Positions 1 through 5,098 of a DNA stretch of 5,812 bases are shown here, piece by piece. A model generated the notes under the pieces. The model saw nothing but the letters and a program-made list of their open reading frames with translations. It was not told where the DNA came from and did not search any database. How positions within the stretch are numbered: position 1 is the stretch's first letter; each line of letters begins with the position of its first letter. Source of the stretch: Bacillota bacterium (GTDB lineage: Bacteria; Bacillota; Clostridia; Peptostreptococcales; Anaerovoracaceae); NCBI GenBank assembly GCA_016283945.1, contig JAEENW010000166.1, positions 1 to 5,812 of the forward strand, given 5' to 3'. A program made the position numbers and the translations under genes.

Positions 1-22
1 CGCGGAAAAGGGAAAGCGATGA
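1..22 (+). CDS. Possible 3' end of an upstream gene (partial)
   Basis: Reading from base 2, codons for A-E-K-G-K-R run into a TGA at 20-22, which overlaps the ATG at 19 of the next gene as ATGA. Seven codons cannot identify a product. The support is indirect: ATGA or GTGA overlaps join three other gene pairs in this window, so a coupled upstream gene is plausible. The only other reading of these bases is as non-coding leader or as an N-terminal extension of the ATPase, since the ATPase frame is also open from base 1. Confidence 0.35.
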
Positions 23-945
23 GAGAAAGCGTTCTTAAATACAGCAGCGGAACGGTCAAGGCCACTCTCGCTAAGGGGGAGAGGACGCTTCTTCGCGGGG
101 TAAGCTTCTCTCTGGAGGAGGGGGAGAGCCTCGCTCTCATAGGCGAGACCGGCTCCGGAAAGACCATGACGGCGCTGTCCATAATGCGCCTGCTTCCGCG
201 CGGGATCAGACAGGAGGGCGGCGAAGCGCTGTTCCTGGGAGAGCCGCTGCCCGGTCCCGAAGGCATGCGTTCGATACTCGGAAGCGGGATCGTGTACATA
301 CCGCAGAGCGGAGCCGAGGCGCTCGCGCCGCTCAGAAGGCTGCGCTGGCAGCTGCGGGACGGCCTGCTGAAGAACGGCGTCCCGAGGGAAAGGGCCGAGA
401 CGAGGAGTCTCGAGCTGCTCTCGCTGGCCGGTTTCGGGGATCCCGGACGCATCATGGACAGCTATCCCTTCGAGCTCTCCGGGGGCATGGCCCAGAGGGT
501 CGTGATGGCCCTCGCTGCTTGCGCCGAGGCCAGGCTGGTCATAGCCGACGAGCCGACGAACGGCCTTGACCGCGAGGCGACAGCCGCCTGGTTCGGGCTC
601 GCGCGGAAGCTCTTTCCTTCCGCTGCGATTATAGTGATAACTCACGACATCTCGGTCGCGGGGCTCTGCGGCATGGCAGCCGTGCTCTGCGGAGGGGTCA
701 TGTGCGAGAGCGGACCGGCAGGGGAGCTCCTTGCTGATCCCGCGCATCCGTATACGAGAGCGCTCATCGCCGCTCTGCCTGCGAACGGAATGACCGAGAC
801 TCCGCGGCTGAGGAGCGGAAGCTCAGACTGTCCCTTCTACGGGCGCTGCCCCGAAGCGGGTGAAGCCTGCGAAGGGGAGATCCCGGACATCCGCCTGGCA
901 GGCAGGAGCTGCCGCTGCGCGAGGATCCAAACGCGAAGCAGATGA
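19..945 (+). CDS. Peptide/nickel-type ABC importer ATPase, OppD/DppD-like, with C-terminal cysteine cluster
   Basis: This is one of two nucleotide-binding subunits that power the importer from the cytoplasmic face. In its 308 residues are Walker A GETGSGKT (42-49), Q-loop Gln96, signature LSGGMAQRV (153-161), Walker B ending in DEP with catalytic Glu178, D-loop NGLD (181-184) and the H-loop His209. All catalytic elements are intact. The stretch HPYTRALIAALP (243-254) and the following C271-x5-C277-x6-C284-x13-C298 form the oligopeptide/dipeptide C-terminal domain, which in characterised DppD proteins binds an iron-sulphur cluster. The usual aromatic A-loop residue about 26 residues before Walker A is not obvious (A15-T16-L17 lie there). 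The start at ATG 19 follows an AAAAGGGA stretch at 6-13 and overlaps a possible upstream stop; a start left of the window cannot be excluded. It overlaps the next ATPase by ATGA. The subfamily is secure, the substrate is not. Confidence 0.93.
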   Translation: MRESVLKYSSGTVKATLAKGERTLLRGVSFSLEEGESLALIGETGSGKTMTALSIMRLLPRGIRQEGGEALFLGEPLPGPEGMRSILGSGIVYIPQSGAEALAPLRRLRWQLRDGLLKNGVPRERAETRSLELLSLAGFGDPGRIMDSYPFELSGGMAQRVVMALAACAEARLVIADEPTNGLDREATAAWFGLARKLFPSAAIIVITHDISVAGLCGMAAVLCGGVMCESGPAGELLADPAHPYTRALIAALPANGMTETPRLRSGSSDCPFYGRCPEAGEACEGEIPDIRLAGRSCRCARIQTRSR

Positions 946-1637
946 TAGAGGCAAGGAATCTCAAAAAATCATTTAAGGGAAAGGCCGTACTTGAGGACGC
1001 GTCCTTCTGCATAGGAGACGGAGAGTTCGTCGGCTTTTACGGGCCGAGCGGCATAGGTAAATCAACTGCCGCCCGCATGCTCTGTGGACTCGTAAGGCCC
1101 GACGTCGGGGAAGTCCTTCTGGACGGAAAGCTCATAGCCTCGCCCGGCACGCAATACGACAGAAAAGCCGGCCTTGGGATACAGATGGTCTTCCAACAGC
1201 CTCACGCGGCGCTCGACCCGGTGCAAAAGCTCGGCAGCGCCTTTAGGGAGCTCGCGAGAGCCCGTTTTCCCGGGATATCGAGGGAGAAGGAGGACAGTCT
1301 CATAGAGAGCTCGCTGGCGGAAGCGGGTCTCTCCTCTGGAATACTGGCGAGGCTGCCGTCTCAGATATCCGGAGGAGAGGCGCAGAGAGTGTGCATAGCC
1401 AGGTGCCTCATGCTCAGCCCGAGGCTGCTCATACTTGACGAGGCGACCTCGATGCTCGACGTCTCCACGCAGGCCAACGTCATGGGCGCCGTCACCCGCG
1501 CCGCGAGGGCGAGAGGGGGCTCGATACTGCTGATAAGCCACGACAGGGCGCTCATCGAGCGCGTATGTCAGAGGATATATCTCTTCGAAGGCGGAAGGAC
1601 CGTCGAAGAGGGAACTGAAACCGTCAACTGTTCTTAA
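942..1637 (+). CDS. Peptide/nickel-type ABC importer ATPase, OppF/NikE-like, short form
   Basis: This is the second nucleotide-binding subunit, expected to pair with the upstream ATPase. Its 231 residues include an A-loop Phe11, Walker A GPSGIGKST (34-42), Q-loop Gln85 in VFQQPHAALDP (83-93), signature ISGGEAQRV (142-150), Walker B LLILDE with catalytic Glu167, D-loop SMLD (170-173) and H-loop His200. FQQPHAALDP is typical of the OppF/DppF/NikE branch. It ends shortly after the core domain at VEEGTETVNCS and has no C-terminal oligopeptide domain or cysteine cluster, so it is shorter than OppF/DppF (about 320-335) and somewhat shorter than NikE (about 270). Start ATG 942 overlaps the previous stop as ATGA with no good Shine-Dalgarno, which suggests translational coupling. 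Of 15 isoleucines, 14 use ATA. Stop TAA 1635-1637 is only 11 bases before the next start. Confidence 0.92.
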   Translation: MIEARNLKKSFKGKAVLEDASFCIGDGEFVGFYGPSGIGKSTAARMLCGLVRPDVGEVLLDGKLIASPGTQYDRKAGLGIQMVFQQPHAALDPVQKLGSAFRELARARFPGISREKEDSLIESSLAEAGLSSGILARLPSQISGGEAQRVCIARCLMLSPRLLILDEATSMLDVSTQANVMGAVTRAARARGGSILLISHDRALIERVCQRIYLFEGGRTVEEGTETVNCS

Positions 1638-1643
1638 AGGAGG
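1636..1643 (+). promoter_or_regulatory. Strong Shine-Dalgarno of the solute-binding protein gene
   Basis: AAAGGAGG lies five bases before ATG 1649 and starts inside the stop codon of the upstream ATPase. With the site at 4263-4269 it is one of the two best ribosome-binding sites here, and the only one serving a gene that does not overlap its upstream neighbour. This fits independent, high-level translation of the binding protein. Confidence 0.85.
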
Positions 1644-1648
1644 AAAAG

Positions 1649-3286
1649 ATGACAAAGAGAATCATCGCCGCCGCTCTGGCGGCACTGCTCGCGCTGTCTC
1701 TTGCGGGCTGCGGTAAGACCGCGGCCCCGGAAGCCCCCGCTGCTCCGAACTATGAGATAGAGCGCATCACCGTCGGCACGACCGCTCAGATCGAGAAGGC
1801 CGTCATGGGCGAGTACAACTACGAGATGCTCGCCAGCGGCGTCACCCACGTGCCTCTCGTCAGGCAGGACACGGAGGGCGCTTTCCATCCGCAGGTCGTG
1901 TCCTGGGAGAGTCCCGATCCCAAGACCTGGATCTACACCGTCGCTGACGGCATGAAGTGGCAGGACGGCGAGTCCCTCACCGCGGACGACATACTGTTCA
2001 CCCTGCAGTACGAGGACGAGAACGGAAGCGCCAACCTGAAGGATCAGACTGACTCAGAGGGCAAGGTCACCAAGGCCAAGTACGAGTCCGCCGCCGTCTC
2101 CGATGACGGCAGGAGCATAACCCTGACCCTCGCGTCTCCCAACGTGCGCGAGCTCGGAAACATGAACTCCTTCCGCGTGCTTCCCAGGCACATCTACGAG
2201 GGAAAGGCTGAGCTCAGCGACGAGGAGCTCCGCTTCGGTTACGGTCCCTACGTCTTCGATTCCTTCTCGCCCGAGGCGGGAACCATAGTCTTCAAGGCCT
2301 CTGAGACCTATCCCGAGGCGCCGCACGCCGGCGAGATCGTCTACAGGCTCTTCGCGAATGAGGATACCATGTACATGGCCCTTCAGGAGGGCGATATCGA
2401 CATGGTCTGGGTCTACTCCGGCGGTATCCCCGCGGGCTACCAGGACGTGCTCGCAGCTTCGGACAAGGTCGATCTGATCTCCGTACCCGCGCAGAACGAG
2501 CCCTGCGTACTCGCGTTCAACAACGCGAAGGGTCCCTTCGCGAACGAGGATCTGCGCCACGCCGTTGCTCTGGCCGTCAACTACGAGGAGATCAGGAACA
2601 GGGTCGGCTCTCCGCTCGCCCAGATCCCCGCAGCGGGCTTCGTTCCGGCGTCCACCTTCGGCTACGCTCCCACGGAGAGCCTTCGCACCGATCTCGCCGA
2701 GGCTGAGAGCTTCATGAACAGGGCCGGCTACACGAAGAACGCCGACGGCAAGTTCGTCGATGCGAACGGCGAGCAGTTCGGCTTCACCCTCACTTACAGG
2801 GCTGACCGCGCCAACCACGGCTCCTGCGCCGAGCTCGTCAAGAGCGCGATAGACGCCTTCGGCGGAAACGTCACCCTCGAGGCGCTCGATTCCGATTCCT
2901 ACAACGCCAAGACCAGCAATAAGTTCTCCGAGAACAACATCACCATGGAAGCGGCGCTCTTCGGATATACCACCGCCGGAATGGGCATGGGCAACGGTCT
3001 GGGGACCATCTATGTCGACGGAAATCACGCCGTCCAGGGCGGAGCCCAGGTCTACGACGAGGAGTTCTCCGGAATACTCGCGAAGATGGCGGCCGCCGCT
3101 ACTCCCGAAGAGTACACGGCTGCCTGTGCCGAGATGCAGGGCTACTATGCCGAGCATCTTCCCGTCGTAGCGCTCTACTGGGACAGCCTCTGCTACGGAG
3201 TGTCCTCGCGCCTTGGCGGCGTCACTGTTGACAACGCTTTCGGCCTCAACTGCGCCGCCGACTGGGCGAGCGTGACCCTTAAGTGA
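1649..3286 (+). CDS. Extracytoplasmic solute-binding lipoprotein, family 5 (SBP_bac_5 type)
   Basis: This is the substrate-capturing component of the importer, lipid-anchored outside the cytoplasmic membrane. Residues 1-20 are a lipoprotein signal peptide: K3-R4, hydrophobic run 5-18, lipobox L18-A19-G20-C21, then a short A/P-rich linker to about 33. Family 5 landmarks follow in order: WIYTVADGMKWQDGESLTADDILFTL (94-119, the usual 'DG.pltA.DV.fT' region), FGYGPYVF (196-203), the DIDMVW strand (249-254), and FNNAKGPFANEDLRHAVALAVNYEEI (290-315, the 'R.A...ai' region). The length of 545 is normal. A Met/Gly loop, GMGMGNGLG (444-452), with H460 nearby, sits where family members often line the pocket. 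Mature cysteines are 286, 393, 493, 515 and 534. Isoleucine codons are 14 ATC to 6 ATA, the opposite of the ATPase before it. It has its own strong Shine-Dalgarno. The ligand is unknown; nickel-chelate or peptide cannot be told apart. Confidence 0.93.
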   Translation: MTKRIIAAALAALLALSLAGCGKTAAPEAPAAPNYEIERITVGTTAQIEKAVMGEYNYEMLASGVTHVPLVRQDTEGAFHPQVVSWESPDPKTWIYTVADGMKWQDGESLTADDILFTLQYEDENGSANLKDQTDSEGKVTKAKYESAAVSDDGRSITLTLASPNVRELGNMNSFRVLPRHIYEGKAELSDEELRFGYGPYVFDSFSPEAGTIVFKASETYPEAPHAGEIVYRLFANEDTMYMALQEGDIDMVWVYSGGIPAGYQDVLAASDKVDLISVPAQNEPCVLAFNNAKGPFANEDLRHAVALAVNYEEIRNRVGSPLAQIPAAGFVPASTFGYAPTESLRTDLAEAESFMNRAGYTKNADGKFVDANGEQFGFTLTYRADRANHGSCAELVKSAIDAFGGNVTLEALDSDSYNAKTSNKFSENNITMEAALFGYTTAGMGMGNGLGTIYVDGNHAVQGGAQVYDEEFSGILAKMAAAATPEEYTAACAEMQGYYAEHLPVVALYWDSLCYGVSSRLGGVTVDNAFGLNCAADWASVTLK

Positions 3287-4284
3287 AAACTCATATGAAA
3301 AACACGGCCGCGGCGCTGCTGTGCTTCGCGGCCGTAATGATCCTCAACTTCGCGCTCCCGAGGATGCTCCCGGGGGATCCTGTCGCGTACCTTTCGGGCT
3401 TCGCGGAGGAGGATATGACAGCCGCGCAGGTCGAGCGCTATCGCAGCGCTCTGCACCTGGATGAGCCGGTGCTGAAGCAGTTCGGTTATTATCTCGGTTC
3501 GATAGCGGACGGGTCGCTAGGCTACTCCTTCAAAAAAGAGGAGAGTGTGTCGAGCCTCATAGCCTCGAGGATCCCCGCGACTCTGCAGATAGCTCTTCCG
3601 GCGCTCGTCATATCGTCGGCGCTCGGCCTGTATCTTGGTCTCGCCGCGGGATCCCGCAGGGACAGCGCACTCGACCGGACGGTCAACGCGGCGTCGATCG
3701 CTCTTAACGCCGTGCCGGGCTTCGCCGCGGCGCTCGGACTCATGCTGTTCTTCTGCTTCAGGCACAGATGGCTGCCGTATTCCGGCCTGAACAGTCCTGA
3801 GATCGCCGCCGCTGCAGCAGCGGGAAGGGTCTCAGCCGCCGCGTTCCTCGCCGACCGGGTGAGGCATCTCGCGCTGCCCGTGACGGCGCTCACCCTGGGC
3901 ATCCTTCCGTCGCGCTGCCTCCTCGTGAGGAATACCGCGGCAGAGGAGAACGGGAAGAAATACGTCCTCTACGCCCGGCAGAGGGGATTGGCGCCCGGAA
4001 TCATAAGGCGCTCATATATCCTGAAGAACATAGCGCAGCCCTTCATCGTGATGACCGGCCTGAGCGTCGGTTCATGCGTCGGCGGCTCCCTGGTCGTCGA
4101 GAACATCTTCTCGATAAACGGCATGGGGAGGCTGCTGACGGACGCGGTCTACACCCTCGATTACCCACTGATGCAGGGCATACTATTCGTGACGGCGGGG
4201 GCGATGACAGCGGCTATAATAGTGTCTGACATAGTCTGCGCGCTCGCGGACCCTATGGCGGGAAGGAGGAACAGCGATGGCTGA
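3283..4284 (+). CDS. ABC importer permease, DppB/OppB/NikB-like
   Basis: This is one half of the membrane channel. With the GTG start it has 333 residues and about six membrane segments: roughly 7-25, 98-121, 135-158, 196-213, 252-272 and 297-320. DppB landmarks are LPRMLPGDPVAYLSG (25-39, the PGDP motif), the cytoplasmic coupling loop YARQRGLAPGIIRRSYILKN (230-249, the EAA-type region), GGSLVVENIFSINGMGRLL (267-285), DYPLMQG (293-299) and the closing ALADPMAGRR (320-329). GTG 3283 overlaps the SBP stop as GTGA and is the likely coupled start. An in-frame ATG at 3295 would give 329 residues and neither has a good Shine-Dalgarno. A perfect inverted repeat covers codons 8-18. The gene overlaps the next by 8 bases. 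An alanine run (175-180) follows the third membrane segment. Confidence 0.92.
   Translation: MKTHMKNTAAALLCFAAVMILNFALPRMLPGDPVAYLSGFAEEDMTAAQVERYRSALHLDEPVLKQFGYYLGSIADGSLGYSFKKEESVSSLIASRIPATLQIALPALVISSALGLYLGLAAGSRRDSALDRTVNAASIALNAVPGFAAALGLMLFFCFRHRWLPYSGLNSPEIAAAAAAGRVSAAAFLADRVRHLALPVTALTLGILPSRCLLVRNTAAEENGKKYVLYARQRGLAPGIIRRSYILKNIAQPFIVMTGLSVGSCVGGSLVVENIFSINGMGRLLTDAVYTLDYPLMQGILFVTAGAMTAAIIVSDIVCALADPMAGRRNSDG
3304..3335 (+). other. Perfect 9-bp GC-rich inverted repeat after the SBP stop (possible mRNA stem-loop)
   Basis: ACGGCCGCG at 3304-3312 is exactly complementary to CGCGGCCGT at 3327-3335, with a 14-base loop. The stem begins 18 bases after the SBP stop codon and lies within the first codons of the permease gene. 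No T-run follows (AATGATCC), so it is not an intrinsic terminator. In mRNA it could protect the SBP message from 3' decay or slow entry into the permease gene. The repeat is plain; its function is inference, and a stem of this size could arise by chance in DNA this rich in GC. Confidence 0.4.
4263..4269 (+). promoter_or_regulatory. Strong Shine-Dalgarno of the second permease gene
   Basis: AAGGAGG lies seven bases before ATG 4277, inside the last codons of the first permease gene. It fixes the start of the second permease despite the 8-base overlap and would let terminating ribosomes, or new ones, begin there. Confidence 0.85.
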
Positions 4285-5098
4285 CAAGCCGATCCGCAGG
4301 GGAACAGTATCCTTCGCGCTGGGGACCGCGCTGCTGGCGCTCTTCGCCGCGGCGGCCTTCTTTCCGGGCATATTCACGCCCTGGGGCCGCAAAGAGCTCT
4401 TCGGCCTGTGGGAGGCTCCCTCGGCCCTGCACCCGCTGGGGACCAATTACCTCGGCTACGACGTGCTCGCGGAGCTGGTCTACGGCGCGAGGGATACGGT
4501 CGTCATAGGCCTTCTGAGCAGCGTCATATCCCTCGCGCTGGGAGCAGCGGCAGGAGTCATCTCCGCCGGAGAGGGCCGCGCCGCGGCTCTCTTCTCATGG
4601 ATAACGCAGCTCTTCATAATGCTTCCCAGGCTCGTCAGCCTGATCGTGCTCTCAGCCTTCTGGGGCAGCGAAAGGGCGAAGCTCGCGCTGCTCATAGCGC
4701 TGTTCAGCTGGACCGGGACGGCGCGCGCCGTGAGGGCCCAGGTCAGGCACCTCAAAGCGCAGCCCTTCGCGGAGGCTCTGGAGCTCCTCGGCTACTCCAG
4801 GGCGAGGATAGCTCTGAGGCATATGCTCCCGAATCTGTCGGGTGTTCTGCTCTCGCGCTTTCTTTTGAGCGTGAACAGCTGTATCATGATGGAGTCGACG
4901 CTCAGCTTTCTCGGCATGGGCGACATATACCATCCAACCTGGGGAACGATGATGAATCTGGCCTATAGGCGCGGAGCCTTCATAAGGCGCGCGTATCTCT
5001 ACCTGATGGCGCCGGGAGCCTGCGTGATGCTGCTCTCTCTGGCGTTCTATCTGATGAGCGTCCGCGCCGGAGCCAGAAAGGAGATCATATCTCAATGA
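4277..5098 (+). CDS. ABC importer permease, DppC/OppC/NikC-like
   Basis: This is the second half of the membrane channel, expected to pair with the DppB-type permease upstream. Its 273 residues begin with a membrane segment (about 12-35). The DppC hallmark HPLGTNYLGYDVLAELVYGARDT follows at 52-74, close to the family's HPLGTD..GRD.l..l..GAR. Further membrane segments lie near 75-97, 105-128, 134-148, 187-206 and 241-262. The coupling loop TARAVRAQVRHLKAQPFAEALELLGYSRARIALRHMLPN (148-186) carries the EAA-G pattern. ESTLSFLGMGDIYHPTWGTMM (206-226) matches the family's E..LSFLG.G.....WG.m. The length is normal for NikC/DppC (about 275-300). The start is set by the GGAGG at 4265-4269. The end overlaps the next start as ATGA. 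The Tyr60 replacing the usual Arg of 'GRD' (here GYD) is a mild departure. Confidence 0.93.
   Translation: MADKPIRRGTVSFALGTALLALFAAAAFFPGIFTPWGRKELFGLWEAPSALHPLGTNYLGYDVLAELVYGARDTVVIGLLSSVISLALGAAAGVISAGEGRAAALFSWITQLFIMLPRLVSLIVLSAFWGSERAKLALLIALFSWTGTARAVRAQVRHLKAQPFAEALELLGYSRARIALRHMLPNLSGVLLSRFLLSVNSCIMMESTLSFLGMGDIYHPTWGTMMNLAYRRGAFIRRAYLYLMAPGACVMLLSLAFYLMSVRAGARKEIISQ
5077..5093 (+). promoter_or_regulatory. Shine-Dalgarno of the TPR-like gene within a small hairpin
   Basis: AAAGGAGA (5077-5084) is the ribosome-binding site for ATG 5095, with the GGAG core 11 bases before the start, which is rather far. GAGAT (5081-5085) and ATCTC (5089-5093) are perfect complements around the three-base loop CAT, so most of the site can pair. 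Ribosomes finishing the permease gene, whose stop overlaps the start, would open this hairpin. The site is clear; its regulatory effect is inferred. Confidence 0.55.

Noticed and set aside
1062..1655. 197-codon open frame on the - strand opposite the second ATPase
   Set aside because: It is fully covered by a gene with all ABC ATPase motifs, and its own translation is arginine-rich and unstructured in appearance.
2054..3157. 367-codon open frame on the - strand opposite the SBP
   Set aside because: It is a shadow produced by the C/G-ending codons of the SBP gene. It is a low-complexity G/V/L/E-rich translation with no recognisable motif, and the + strand frame is a clear family 5 SBP.
3228..3233. 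TTGACA near the end of the SBP gene, a possible -35 element for the permeases
   Set aside because: The bases 16-18 further on (around 3250-3257, TGCGCC) do not resemble a -10 element.
3304..3335. Intrinsic transcription terminator
   Set aside because: The stem is good but no T-run follows and the permease gene continues through it, so only an mRNA stem-loop is considered.
4215..4220. Perfect TATAAT about 60 bases before the second permease start
   Set aside because: There is no TTGACA-like hexamer at 16-18 bases upstream and no extended TG before it. It encodes part of an I-I stretch in a membrane helix rich in ATA codons, so chance is likely.
4408..4968. 186-codon open frame on the + strand in another frame of the second permease
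   Set aside because: The R/G/S-rich translation has no membrane segments or motifs, and the permease frame carries all the DppC landmarks.
19..5098. Assignment of the importer as a nickel-specific NikABCDE system
   Set aside because: The short second ATPase is NikE-like, but the first has a DppD-type cysteine domain and the SBP shows no proven nickel-site residue. The substrate is left open.
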